Shown here piece by piece: positions 27,565 to 37,167 of a stretch of 64,000 nt of DNA; the first letter of the stretch is position 1; every line of letters begins with the position of its first letter. The stretch comes from Planctomycetota bacterium (GTDB taxonomy: Bacteria; Planctomycetota; UBA1135; UBA2386), in NCBI GenBank assembly GCA_016713175.1, contig JADJPQ010000002.1, positions 434,001 to 498,000 of the forward strand. Reading direction: 5' to 3'. The notes under the pieces were generated by a model that had not been told where the DNA came from, did not search any database, and saw only the letters and a program-made list of their open reading frames with translations. The position numbers and the translations under genes are program-made.

Positions 27565-30117
27565 TCAGAACACCACGGTCCCGCGACCGCCCTGGCTCAG
27601 CGCCAGGCCGAGCGAGTTGGCCGCCGGATCGACTTCGCCCCACTGGAAGAAGAAGTCCAGGCCATAGACGTCCGGCAGGCCAGGCGTCAGGAAGCCCCAG
27701 TTGGCGGTCGTGCCCGCGTGCGCGACGACGAACGTGTCTTCGACCGACACCAGCTGGAAGCAGCCCGGCATGCCGGCGACCACCAGATCGCGCGGCAACG
27801 GAATGCCGAACCAGTCGGTGTTGGACAGGCCGAGGAACATCAGGCCCAGGCCATTCGGCCGCAGGTTGCTGACGGTGACCTGGAACTGCGTGCACATCCG
27901 CGGCGAGTTGCCGGAGGTGATCGACGGCACGAAGCCGACCGCACCACAGCCGGTACCGAACGTGCCGAAAGTCGCCGGCCGCGCGACGTTGTCGACGCAG
28001 CCGATGATGCCTTCCTGGCCGCCCAGCGAGGACCGGCGGAACGCGCCCGGCGACGCCGGCGCCACCGTGCCGTCGGTGTAGCCGGCGACCGTGATGATGC
28101 CGCTGGTCTGCGAGCGGTGAACCGAGAACAACCGGTCGTCACCGGTGCCACAGGCATCGAAGTAGCTGCCGTAAAGCAACTGCGAAGCCCCGCTGAGCGT
28201 CGGGTCGAGCGCGGCGATGTAGCCGCTGCGCGACGCCGAGTACGGCGTCCGCTGGAACGCGGCCGCGGTGATCGGCGCGTTCGCCGACAGCGTGTGGCCA
28301 CAGACCGAGATGATCGGGTTCGCGAGCAGCGGATCGCGCCAGAACGACTCGATCACGTCCTCGGCGTTGCCGCCGAGGTAGGTCAGCGCCATCAGCGCCG
28401 TGCCGCCGGTGACGCCCGGGTTGAACCGGCAGATCAGGCCGTCGCTGGCGCCGCCACCGTAGGTGCGCTGGTAGGCAGTCGTCGAGGTCGGCCAGGTCGT
28501 CGACGTCGTCGTCGCGGTGACGGTGAAGAACCCACCCATGTCCATCTCGACGTACATCCGATCGGTGACCCCGGAGGATTGGCCGAAGTACGACGAGTAG
28601 ATCAGGCTCGCCTGACCCGAAGCGTTCGGCTGCAGGCAGAAGATGTGGCCCGCGACCTGGCCGCCGCTGCCCGGATGCGCGTTCTGGTAGTAGGTCGCCG
28701 TCGCCGGAATGCCCGTCGACGTCGTCGCCATGCCCATCGTCGCGATGTCGTTGGGCGCCGCGTGGATGCTGGTCAGCTGGGTCTCGTCGCCGGGGCCGCC
28801 GAAGTGCGAGCAGTACTGCAGCGTCGTGATGCTCGGGATCTGCCGGTTCAGCACCGCAAAGAACGCGTCGGACACGCCGTTCAGCTGCGGCTGGTAGGCA
28901 CTGCCCGTCGTCGCCAACTGCCCGGTCGTGCGGCCGGCCAGGAAGATGTTGCCGTTGGGCTGGACCCAGATGCGGACCTGTTCCTGGTTGCCACCGGCGC
29001 CGAAGTAGCTGCCGTACGACAGCGCATTGCCGGTGTTGTTGATCACCGCGACGAAGCCATCGGTGCCGCCGCTGGCGAACCCCTGGTAGCGATCGCTGGT
29101 CACCGGGAAGTTCTGCGACTGCGTCGTGCCGGAGATCGCGAAGCGGTCGCTGCCGGCGCTGCTGTAGACGAACGCCGACTCGCAGGTCTCGGCCAGCGCG
29201 CCGCCGACGTAGGTGCAGAACACCAGGTTGTCCCCTGGTGCATTGAACAACGCGACGAACGCATCCGTACCCGAGCTGTTGACCGGCTTGTAGCTGCCCG
29301 GCGTGGTCGGGAAGTTGGACGACGCGGTCGTGCCGGCAACCGATACGCGGCCCTGGCTGTCGGGCAGCACCTTGACGACGCGGTCGTCGCCGCTGCCGCC
29401 GATCAGGCTGCCCCAGACCAGACCGGGGTCGATCGTCAGTTCGTCACTGCCGTCCCAGCCCGCAACGTCGAAGCCGAACGCGTCGTGACCGAGGATCACG
29501 AACCGGCTCGGCAGGCTCTGGCGCGAACCATCGGCCCGCGTGACCCACGTCGTCGGCGGCGTTTGCCGCAGTTCGCCGAGCGCGGTGTCCAGGATCAGCG
29601 CACCATCGGCTGCCAGCCGCATCCGATCGTGACCGGCCACCCGCACCAACACATCGCGAACCTTGGCGCCGCGTTCGAGCACGAGGTCGTATTCGACGTG
29701 GCCGTCCTGTTCGCGCAGCACCAGATCGGTGTGCGGATAGAGCCCGGCGTGACGGACGCGGCGGAACGCGGGAACATCGGTCACCCAGCGGCTGCTGTCG
29801 GCGCCGAGCAGCCAGTTGCGCCGGCTGCCGTCTCGCTGTTCGGCGGCCAGGCCGCCAGCGGCGCCTTCGAAGCGCAGCGAGATCGCGACCCCGAGCGGCG
29901 AGTCACCGGTCCGTTCGGCCTGCACCCACAGACCGCGGTCGACGACCCAGGTGCGGACCGGGCCTTGCGCCACGCAGTACTTGGCTGCGCCGGGCCACTG
30001 CCCCTGGTTGGGCACGAAGGCGAACGGCAACTGCAGCGATGGAGCGGCCTCGGCGGGCGACTCCGGAGATTGGGGCAGAACGGCGGCTACGGCCGCGAGC
30101 AGCACGGACAGGGTCAT
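27565..30117 (-). CDS. exported SBBP-type beta-propeller protein
   Basis: 850 residues from ATG 30117, preceded by GAGGTG. Signal peptide ~1-25. Residues ~30-250 form an N-terminal domain (FVPNQGQWPGAAKY, then LTIDPGLVWGSLIGGSGDD) that precedes SBBP repeats in many exported proteins. Then come about eight repeats of the form YGSYFGAGG...V...G.IFLAGRTTG...TT..AYQ...G..DAFFAVLN. The last ~130 residues (FGTGCGAVGFVPSITSGNSP...LGLMFLGLSN) form a C-terminal beta domain of the kind common to planctomycete exported proteins. Surface or extracellular binding role is likely; no enzyme motif seen. Confidence 0.82.
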   Translation of the reverse strand: MTLSVLLAAVAAVLPQSPESPAEAAPSLQLPFAFVPNQGQWPGAAKYCVAQGPVRTWVVDRGLWVQAERTGDSPLGVAISLRFEGAAGGLAAEQRDGSRRNWLLGADSSRWVTDVPAFRRVRHAGLYPHTDLVLREQDGHVEYDLVLERGAKVRDVLVRVAGHDRMRLAADGALILDTALGELRQTPPTTWVTRADGSRQSLPSRFVILGHDAFGFDVAGWDGSDELTIDPGLVWGSLIGGSGDDRVVKVLPDSQGRVSVAGTTASSNFPTTPGSYKPVNSSGTDAFVALFNAPGDNLVFCTYVGGALAETCESAFVYSSAGSDRFAISGTTQSQNFPVTSDRYQGFASGGTDGFVAVINNTGNALSYGSYFGAGGNQEQVRIWVQPNGNIFLAGRTTGQLATTGSAYQPQLNGVSDAFFAVLNRQIPSITTLQYCSHFGGPGDETQLTSIHAAPNDIATMGMATTSTGIPATATYYQNAHPGSGGQVAGHIFCLQPNASGQASLIYSSYFGQSSGVTDRMYVEMDMGGFFTVTATTTSTTWPTSTTAYQRTYGGGASDGLICRFNPGVTGGTALMALTYLGGNAEDVIESFWRDPLLANPIISVCGHTLSANAPITAAAFQRTPYSASRSGYIAALDPTLSGASQLLYGSYFDACGTGDDRLFSVHRSQTSGIITVAGYTDGTVAPASPGAFRRSSLGGQEGIIGCVDNVARPATFGTFGTGCGAVGFVPSITSGNSPRMCTQFQVTVSNLRPNGLGLMFLGLSNTDWFGIPLPRDLVVAGMPGCFQLVSVEDTFVVAHAGTTANWGFLTPGLPDVYGLDFFFQWGEVDPAANSLGLALSQGGRGTVVF

Positions 30118-30371
30118 GATCACCTCGAGCGCGCGAGAAGGGCGAACAATGGAAGTAGTTGTCCCAACCCAACTCAGTCACGACATTTCTCGCCGAGCGC
30201 GGCGAGTTGTCCAGTCCCCCGCCCGTCCGGGCGATGGCAGGTCCCGAAAGAAGACCCGGCCACGCGCGGAAAATCACCGCGAGTGCTCCCGAGCGGCGGC
30301 GGTTGGCGAGGATCGAGGTGCGGGGCGAGGCCGCCGCCCGGGTCTGCCTCTACGCAACGCCGTTGGCAACG

Positions 30372-30388
30372 GGCCGGACAATCCGGCC
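30372..30388 (-). terminator. hairpin downstream of pheT
   Basis: GGCCGGA / TCCGGCC with a 3-base loop, 37 bases past the pheT stop. No U-tract. The rest of the 307-bp gap 30118-30424 shows no convincing gene; it should hold the promoter of the propeller gene. Confidence 0.35.
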
Positions 30389-30424
30389 GCGATTGCCGCG
30401 CTTCTGGCCGAGGACGCAGAAGAC

Positions 30425-32603
30425 TCAGCCGCGCAGCTCGGCCCCGATCTCGCCCACCTGCTCGCGGACCTTGGCCAGGAACTTCGCCTCGTCGTCATCG
30501 GACAGCGTCCGGTCGTCGGCGCCGAGCGTGACCGTGAAGTTCAGGCTCTTCTTGCCGGCCGCAACGCGGTCGCCGCGGTAGACCTCGAACAGATCGACCG
30601 AACGGACCAGCTTGCGACCGACCCGGCGCAGGAATTCGGCGACCGTCGCGACTTGCGTCGCCGTGTCGACCAGCAACGCGACGTCGATGGGCAACACCGG
30701 GAACGTCGGCACGGGCACGTACTGCGGCACCTGCCGACCCGCAGCGAGCATGGCGCGCAGGTCCAGGCACCCGATCGCCGTGGTTGCCGGCACGCCCAGC
30801 GCGCGGGCGACGTTGGGATGCAGGTGCGCGACGTAGCCAACCGGCGAACCATCGCGATCGACCGCCACCGCGCGGGACGGATGCACCCACGGCTGGTCCT
30901 TGCCGTGCCAGGCGCGCAGCATCTGGCCTGGATAGCCAACGCGTTGCATCAGGGCCGCGACGCCTTCGCGCAGCGCCGCGTACGGGTGCTCGCCGTCGCG
31001 AACACTCCAGACGAACGCCACCTCGCGCACTTCGTGCGGCAGCTTGTGCTCGACCGGCATCTCCGGGTGGTAGCCCTTGCCGTGCTCGCAGAGCCGCACT
31101 TCGGCATGCTGGCGCAGGTTGTCACTTCGGACACCAGCGGCACTTCCGGGATGTTGTCGTAGCGGAACATCCGGCCGACCTCCTCGATCAGGTCGTCCTC
31201 GATGGCGATGTCCTTGGTGGCGCGGAAGCTCGGCACCGCGACCTGGAAGCCGTCGGCGATCGGCTCGACGAGGAACGCCAGCGACCGCAGGATCGACAGC
31301 GACCTTCTCGTCGTCGAGCAGGACGCCCAGCTTCAGGTGCGAGGCGCGCGCGGCGCAGCATGATGGCTTCGGCCGGGGAAGTGCCAGCCGGGGGTCGACG
31401 AGCGGGCCCGCCGCGACCGCCGTCGGGCAATGGCGCTGCAGCAGCCCCAGGAACCGGTGCACCGCGAGTCAGCGCGTTGGCCGGATCCTGCGCCTTCTCG
31501 AAGCGCGCGCTCGCGTCGGTGCGCAGGCCGAGCCGCATGCTGGTGCGGCGGATCGTCGCGGCATGGAACGCCGCCGACTCCAGGAACAGTCTCGTCGTCG
31601 AGTCCGCCACCATCGTGCCCTGGCCACCCATCACGCCAGCCAGAGCCACCGGCTCGTCGTCGGCACAGATCAGCAGATCCTGCCCCGTCAGCTTGCGCGG
31701 CTGGCCGTCGAGCGTCGTCAACGTCTCGCCGGGGCGCGCCATCCGGATCACGACACTGCGCGACCCGATCTGCGCCAGATCGAACGCGTGCATCGGCTGG
31801 CCGAGGTCGAGCATCACGAAGTTGGTGAGGTCGACCGGCAGATTGATCGCGCGCTGGCCGACCGCCGCGAGCAGGTAACGCAGTTCGGCCGGCGACTTGC
31901 CGGCGGTGACGCCATCGATCACGAGCCCGCAGTAGCGCGGGCAGGCGTGCTTGTCGTCGATCCGGATCGGCACCTGCAGCCCGGCGCTCGGGAAGGCCAC
32001 CGGCACGCACGCCGGTTTCAGTTCGCGGCCGTAGATCGCCGCCAGTTCGCGGGCGAAGCCGTAGTGACCCCACAGATCGGGCCGATGGTTGACCGATTTG
32101 TTGTCGATCTCGAACACGTGATCCCGCACCGGCATCACGTCGACGAAACGGGCACCGACCGGCGCGTCGTCGGGCAGCACCAGGATGCCGTCGTGGTCGT
32201 CGGACAGGCCGAGTTCGGACTCGCTGCAGATCATGCCGTGCGACTCGACGCCGCGGATCTTGCCGACCTTGATCTTCAGCGCGCCCTTGCCGCCACTGGC
32301 GGGCAAGGTGTCCCCCGGCAGGATCACGACGACACGCTGCCCCGCCGCCACGTTGGGCGCGCCGCAGACGATCTGGCGGACGTCGCCCTTCTGGACCTCG
32401 ACGCGGCACACCGACAGCTTGTCGGCGTCCGGGTGCTTCTCGCGGTGCAGCACGTGCCCGACGACCAGACCCTCGAGGCCGGCGCCGAACTGCTCGACGC
32501 GATCGACCTCGGCGGTGCTCATCGTCAGATCGGCCAGGATCTGCCTGGGCTCGATGCCCGTCAGATCGACGTGCCGCGACAACCAACGCAGCGACAACTT
32601 CAT
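30425..32603 (-). pseudogene. pheT: phenylalanyl-tRNA synthetase beta subunit, broken
   Basis: The first ~375 residues are intact: MKLSLRWLSRHVDL, a tRNA-bind domain (VGHVLHREKHPDADKLSVC) and the B3/4 and B5 start (TSMRLGLRTDASARFEK). From about 31480 to 31100 homology jumps between all three frames: VHRFLGLLQR, then PAEAIMLRRAR, then SHLKLGVLLDDEKV, then SLSILRSLAF...EEVGRMFRYDNIPEVPLVSEV, then NLRQHAEVRLCEHGKG. Between the last two, roughly 70 residues of the core module (the stretch carrying the LR.SLLPGLL-type motif) are missing. The C-terminal FDX-ACB anticodon domain is intact (DLFEVYRGDRVAAGKKSLNFTVTL). PheT is normally essential, so a sequencing or assembly fault is possible. ATGA overlap with pheS. 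Confidence 0.85.
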
Positions 32604-33637
32604 CGCGCGATCTCCGGGAACTGGCGCAGGAAGCGCAGGTCGCCCCCCATGAACGTCCGGATGTCGTCGATGCCGTAGCGCAGCATCACCACGCGCTGCA
32701 GGCCCATGCCGAACGCGAAGCCGGTGTATTCCTCGGGGTCGAGGCCACCCTGGCGCAGCACGTTCGGGTGGACCATGCCGCACGGCAGGATCTCGATCCA
32801 GCCGGACTGCTTGCAGACCGAACAGCCCTTGCCCTGGCAGAACGGACAATTGACGTCGAGTTCGAAGCCCGGCTCGACGAACGGGAAGAACCCGGGCCGC
32901 AACCGCACCTTGACCTCGCGCTGCAGGATCACCCGCAGGCAGGTCTTCATCGTGTGGATCAGGTTGGCGGTGCTGACGCCCTCGTCCACGACCAGACCTT
33001 CCATCTGGTAGAACGTGTGCTCGTGGGTCTTGTCGACGGTCTCGGCGCGAAAGCACCGGCCGGGCACGATGATCTTCAGCGGCGGCTGGAAGCCCTGCCT
33101 GGTGAAGCGCTGCATCGTCCGCACCTGCACCGGCGACGTGTGCGTGCGCAGCAGGTTGCGATCGTTGAGCCAGAAGGTGTCCTGGCTCTCGCGCGCCGGA
33201 TGGTCACCCGGGATGTTCAGCGCATCGAAGTTGAAGTACTCGGACTCGACCTCGGGCCCGTCCTGCCAGCAGAAGCCCATCGACGTGAACAGATCGATCA
33301 GTTCGTTCTGCACGATCGTGATCGGGTGCAGGCTGCCGCGCCTTGGCCTGGGGCCGGGCTCGGTCGGATCGAACGACGGGTCGTGTAGTTCTTTCTGCAG
33401 CGCCTGCTGCTGCAACTCGTCCTTCTTCGCCGCCAGCGCCTGTTCGACTTCCTGCTTGCAAAGGTTGGCGGCCTTGCCAGCAGCCGGTCGCTCTTCCTTC
33501 GGCAAGGTGGCGACCGCACGTACGAGTTCGAGCACCTCCCCTTTCTTGCCGAACAGGCGGGACTCGACTTCGTGAAGGGACGCTTCGTCCGCAGCCGCGG
33601 CGATCGCGTCCAGCCATTGCCGGCGGCGATCGTTCAT
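32600..33637 (-). CDS. pheS: phenylalanyl-tRNA synthetase alpha subunit
   Basis: 345 residues, standard length. N-terminal coiled coil (~10-85), then class II motifs: motif 2 PGRCFRAETVDKTHEHTFYQMEGLVVDEG, here best seen as FRAETVDKTHEHTFYQMEG, and motif 3 GFAFGMGLQRVVMLRYGIDDIR. HPARESQDTFWL is the conserved PheS segment. An insert-like Cys cluster (CPFCQGKGCSVCKQSGW) resembles a zinc-binding element found in many bacterial PheS. It charges tRNA-Phe with PheT. It lies 48 bases after rplT. Confidence 0.96.
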   Translation of the reverse strand: MNDRRRQWLDAIAAAADEASLHEVESRLFGKKGEVLELVRAVATLPKEERPAAGKAANLCKQEVEQALAAKKDELQQQALQKELHDPSFDPTEPGPRPRRGSLHPITIVQNELIDLFTSMGFCWQDGPEVESEYFNFDALNIPGDHPARESQDTFWLNDRNLLRTHTSPVQVRTMQRFTRQGFQPPLKIIVPGRCFRAETVDKTHEHTFYQMEGLVVDEGVSTANLIHTMKTCLRVILQREVKVRLRPGFFPFVEPGFELDVNCPFCQGKGCSVCKQSGWIEILPCGMVHPNVLRQGGLDPEEYTGFAFGMGLQRVVMLRYGIDDIRTFMGGDLRFLRQFPEIAR

Positions 33638-33685
33638 CGGCGACGAAGCTGGGGGTTCTGGTTGGCGGAAACTAGCCGGAACGGC

Positions 33686-34042
33686 TCAGGCCAGCGCGGC
33701 CTTGGCCTTGCCGCAGATCTGCTCGAACATCTTCGGGTCGTGGATCGCCAGCTCGCTCAGCTCCTTGCGGTTGAGCTTGATGCCGGCCTTCTGCACGCCG
33801 TGGATGAACGCCGAGTAGCGCATGCCGAGCGCCTGCACGGCGGCGGTGATGCGGGTGATCCACAGCGTCCGGAAGTGGCGCTTCTTCTGCTGCCGACCGA
33901 TGAACGCGTAGACGTCGGCGCGGATCGTGGTCTCGCGCGCGTTGCGGAACAGGTTGCGGCGGCCTTGGCGGAAGCCCTTGGCGCGCTTCAGGACGCGATT
34001 GCGACGTTGCCTGGTGGCAGGACCGTTGGTGACGCGAACCAT
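33686..34042 (-). CDS. rplT: 50S ribosomal protein L20
   Basis: 118 residues, standard length: MVRVTNGPATRQRRNRVLK, FRQGRRNLFRNARE, HFRTLWITRITAAV and the C-terminal ELAIHDPKMFEQI. Binds 23S rRNA early in assembly. It is 6 bases after rpmI and followed by pheS-pheT, the common rpmI-rplT-pheST arrangement; infC is not next to rpmI here. Confidence 0.97.
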   Translation of the reverse strand: MVRVTNGPATRQRRNRVLKRAKGFRQGRRNLFRNARETTIRADVYAFIGRQQKKRHFRTLWITRITAAVQALGMRYSAFIHGVQKAGIKLNRKELSELAIHDPKMFEQICGKAKAALA

Positions 34043-34048
34043 GGAATC

Positions 34049-34246
34049 TCAGCTCCCCCCGAGCAGCTTGCGCATGTTGACTTCGAACTTGCCGACGCAG
34101 TAGCCGTCCTTGCGGAGCTGGCGCTTCCGCTTGGTCGTGCGGCGCACGAGGATGTGCGACGTGAAGGCGTGGCTGCGTTTGACCTTACCGGTCTTCGTCA
34201 GCTTCATGCGCTTGACCACCGCCTTCTTGGTCTTCTGCTTCGTCAT
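34049..34246 (-). CDS. rpmI: 50S ribosomal protein L35
   Basis: 65 residues from ATG 34246 (MTKQKTKKAVVKRMKLT). Typical L35 pattern: K-rich start, GKVKRSHAFTSHI and KRKRQLRKDGY. The frame stays open further upstream, but only this start fits the family. First gene of the rpmI-rplT-pheST operon; its promoter should lie in 34247-34388. Confidence 0.95.
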   Translation of the reverse strand: MTKQKTKKAVVKRMKLTKTGKVKRSHAFTSHILVRRTTKRKRQLRKDGYCVGKFEVNMRKLLGGS

Positions 34247-34388
34247 GGGGTGTGGATGGAGTAAGGGCGGAACACGGTAGCAACCACCCGGTGGCCCGGC
34301 AAGCACGGCGACGGGAAAACCCTGGCGCCCGGCAACCGATCCGACGAAAACCCGCCCCCTGGTCGCCGTTGGCGATCCTGCCACCCGC

Positions 34389-35195
34389 ATGGAAACCGCC
34401 GTCGCGATCGTCCACATCGTCTGCTACATCGCTCTGGCCGCCGGGCTGATCGCGCCGCGGCTGGGCGGGTTGGCGACGGCAGTCCTGGCCGTCGGCGCCG
34501 TGCTGACCGCGGTCGGCGCCGCCATGTTGCCGGCCAATGCGACCCTGACGGTCACGCACACCTACCAGGGCTACGAAGGCCACAACCTCGAGGTGTCGCC
34601 CATCCATTTCCCGGTCGAAACGGTTACTGCGCCGGGCTGGCAATGGCCGCTGCCCTTCGCACTGTTCTGCGCCGTCTGGGCTGCGATCCTGCTGTGGCGC
34701 CGTTCGGCAACGACGACCGGGCCGTTCCTGCTGCCCCTGACGATGGCCTGGACCGCCGCCGCGACGTGGCTGTTGATGCAGAAGCTCGCCGCGCCGTCGG
34801 CGATCGTGCAGCCGGTCGGCATCGACCGGTTCCTGTTCCCCGCCGGCGTGGCGATGGCGGTGCTGATCGCCAGGTCGGCGGGCTCGCTGCGGCGGACCTT
34901 GCTGATGGTGTGCGTCGGCACGGTGGCGGCGCGCTTGCCGATCGCCATGTTCTCGAAGCTCGCCAGCGATCGGCGCTGGGGCACGGCGCTGGACATCCAC
35001 TCGATCACCGACATCGTCAATCCGCTGAACCAGATGCAGTTCGATCCGCCGCTGGTGATCGACGATCCGCGCCAGCAGTTCTGGATGATCTGGGCGGAGC
35101 ATGTGTTCGGCTTCCCGGCGTTCTACCTGATGAGCCTGTTCGGAATCGCATTCGGGGTGTGCATGGCGGCGAAGTCGGATCGGATGGCGGAGTAG
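34389..35195 (+). CDS. polytopic membrane protein of unknown function
   Basis: 268 residues with about seven hydrophobic segments (~5-22, 28-48, 83-100, 113-133, 150-165, 175-195, 240-262). Two soluble stretches stand out: HTYQGYEGHNLEVSPIHFP and LNQMQFDPPLVIDDPRQQFW. No family recognised. Divergent from the rpmI operon across a 142-bp gap. Base composition and codon use look like the surrounding genes. Confidence 0.7.
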   Translation: METAVAIVHIVCYIALAAGLIAPRLGGLATAVLAVGAVLTAVGAAMLPANATLTVTHTYQGYEGHNLEVSPIHFPVETVTAPGWQWPLPFALFCAVWAAILLWRRSATTTGPFLLPLTMAWTAAATWLLMQKLAAPSAIVQPVGIDRFLFPAGVAMAVLIARSAGSLRRTLLMVCVGTVAARLPIAMFSKLASDRRWGTALDIHSITDIVNPLNQMQFDPPLVIDDPRQQFWMIWAEHVFGFPAFYLMSLFGIAFGVCMAAKSDRMAE

Positions 35196-35473
35196 CGGCC
35201 GCGCTTAGGCTCCGACCCGCGCGCACGCGGCCGGCGGCAGCGGCTCGCGTCCGGAGAACGGCATGGCGGCCGAAGGACGGCACGCGAACCAACGCGCTCG
35301 AGAGCTGCCCGGTCGCAAGGGCCGACTCGCCCCACCGGGCCTCGCTGTCGGCGATCCACGCCGATCCGCAACATCGGAACCGAACTCTGTCCGGTTCCGG
35401 CCGCCAGAGGTCATCTACGGATGCCCGAACGAGTTCGGGTCCCATCCGCGAAGCCAAAGCGAGAGCCACCACC

Positions 35474-36550
35474 ATGACCACCCTTCCCGCCATTGCCGAG
35501 CGGCATCTGCCACTGGGCCTCCTGATCACGCTGCTGACCCACGCGATCGCTCCGGCGCAAGTCGCCCAGTTGACGTTGCCGACCAACGACCCACGCAGCG
35601 TCATCGTCACCGCCGGCAGCCACCTGATCATCAGCGATCAGGTCAACGGGCAGCAGCTGTTGTACGACATCGCCACGCCATCCAACCCGACGCTCACGGC
35701 GACGATCAACCCTCCCTTCGGCGATCAGTGGTTCGAAGCCGAGTACACCCCGGACTTCGGCGGTCGCCTGTTCACCGGCCACCGCTTCGGCGGCCTCAAC
35801 ATGCTGGACACCAGCAACCCCGCCGCGCCGACGGTGGCCGCGTCGGTGTCGACGATCTACCACTACCGCGGCCTGAAGTACCGGAACTTCGGCGGCCAGA
35901 GCTACCTGTACTACGCCGAGACCAACTGGGGCCTGTCGGTCTACTCGGTGGGCGCCAATTCGCTCTCGCCGCTGTGGAGCGACTTCAGCAACGCCAACAA
36001 CGACGCGAACGGCATGGAAGTCGTCGGGCAGCACCTGTTCCTGTATGGCACACCCTACAACCGGCGCAGCACGCGCGAACTGAAGACCTACGACCTGGTC
36101 AACCCGGCGGCACCGCTCTTGATCAACACGCTGGTCCAGCAGCAGGGCGGCAGTGTGTCGGGTCACTGCCAGCTGCGGGTCGACGGCACCGGAACGGTGC
36201 TGCTGGCCTCGCGACAACTGGAAGGCCTCGACCTGATCGACATCGGCAATCCGGCCGCGCCGGTCGTCACCCAGGTGATCCCGGCGGATCCGAACGTGTC
36301 ATGCTGGGGTGCGTTCGCGTTCCCGAACACGCCATTCGCGATCATCTACGGCTGGCTCGGCGTCGGCGCCGCAGCGACCGGCTGGGCCTACTTCGTCGTC
36401 GTCACGCCGTCGGCCATCGTGCCGATCGGCGGCGGCACGATCCCCTACATCATTCGCGACATCGCGCAGGATCCGGCGACTGGTCGGCTGTTCATCGCCG
36501 CCCGGACCAATCCGACTCCCACGGGGACCGGGGTGCTGTACGTCTACTAG
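35474..36550 (+). CDS. exported protein with LVIVD-type beta-propeller repeats
   Basis: 358 residues from ATG 35474 (MTTLPAIAERHLPLG), with a signal peptide to about ALA/PAQ at residue 28. At least four repeats follow the LVIVD scheme, where a short strand is followed by D..NPAAP: LYDIATPSNPTLTATI, LNMLDTSNPAAPTVAASV, TYDLVNPAAPLLINTL and LDLIDIGNPAAPVVTQVI. These form a propeller in known relatives; function is unknown. The 278 bp before it hold no convincing gene. Confidence 0.78.
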   Translation: MTTLPAIAERHLPLGLLITLLTHAIAPAQVAQLTLPTNDPRSVIVTAGSHLIISDQVNGQQLLYDIATPSNPTLTATINPPFGDQWFEAEYTPDFGGRLFTGHRFGGLNMLDTSNPAAPTVAASVSTIYHYRGLKYRNFGGQSYLYYAETNWGLSVYSVGANSLSPLWSDFSNANNDANGMEVVGQHLFLYGTPYNRRSTRELKTYDLVNPAAPLLINTLVQQQGGSVSGHCQLRVDGTGTVLLASRQLEGLDLIDIGNPAAPVVTQVIPADPNVSCWGAFAFPNTPFAIIYGWLGVGAAATGWAYFVVVTPSAIVPIGGGTIPYIIRDIAQDPATGRLFIAARTNPTPTGTGVLYVY

Positions 36551-36554
36551 GAGA

Positions 36555-36573
36555 CGGGCCGGTGACCGGCCCG
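36555..36573 (+). terminator. hairpin right after the LVIVD-type gene
   Basis: CGGGCCGG / CCGGCCCG with a 3-base loop, 4 bases beyond the stop codon. GC-rich with no T-tract. Confidence 0.45.
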
Positions 36574-36662
36574 GGCCGCCACGGTAGGGAACGGACGCCG
36601 CGCAAGAAATCACGACTGAACCGTGATCCCGCCCATGCTCCTGGCGAATCATCGGTTGCCCG

Positions 36663-37166
36663 ATGACGCCCGAGGCCTTCACCGAACTGCTGCGCCGCCA
36701 CACCCCGCTGATCCGCCGGATCGCGTTCGCATGGTGCAAGGACCCGGGCGAACGCGAGGACGTCGCCCAGGAGATCGCCTGCCAACTGTGGCGCAGCAAG
36801 GACCGCCTCGATCCCGATCGCCGCGAGAGCACCTGGGTCTGGCGGGTGGCGCTGAACGTGGCGATCAGCAGCCACCGGCGCCAGGCGCGCCACGACCGCC
36901 GGCGCGACGACCGCGATCCGGCGCTGTTCGCGCTCGCCCCGGTCGATGGGCCGGACGAAGACAGCGAGCGGCTGCACGCTGCCATCGGCGAACTGCCGCC
37001 GCTGGACCGGGCGCTGGTGCTGTCCTGGCTCGAAGGCAATGACCACCGCACGACCGCCGAGGCTCTCGGCATCTCCGAGAGCAACGTGGGTACGCGCCTG
37101 CAACGCCTGAAGGCCCGCTTGCGAGCCCTGCTCCAACCCACACCGCATCCACCCGAACGAGGCTGA
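36663..37166 (+). CDS. ECF-type RNA polymerase sigma factor
   Basis: 167 residues, normal ECF length. Region 2: LLRRHTPLIRRIAFAWCKDPGEREDVAQEIACQLW, best seen in EREDVAQEIACQLW. Region 4: LPPLDRALVLSWLEGNDHRTTAEALGISESNVGTRLQRLKARL, with the helix-turn-helix TAEALGISESNVGTRL. The next gene starts 2 bases after its stop and encodes a membrane protein that may act as its anti-sigma partner. Confidence 0.93.
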   Translation: MTPEAFTELLRRHTPLIRRIAFAWCKDPGEREDVAQEIACQLWRSKDRLDPDRRESTWVWRVALNVAISSHRRQARHDRRRDDRDPALFALAPVDGPDEDSERLHAAIGELPPLDRALVLSWLEGNDHRTTAEALGISESNVGTRLQRLKARLRALLQPTPHPPERG

Positions 37167-37167
37167 C

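Noticed and set aside
30118..30424. tRNA or small RNA gene in the 307-bp gap
   Set aside because: No cloverleaf or CCA end could be built; only one GC hairpin next to pheT is clear.
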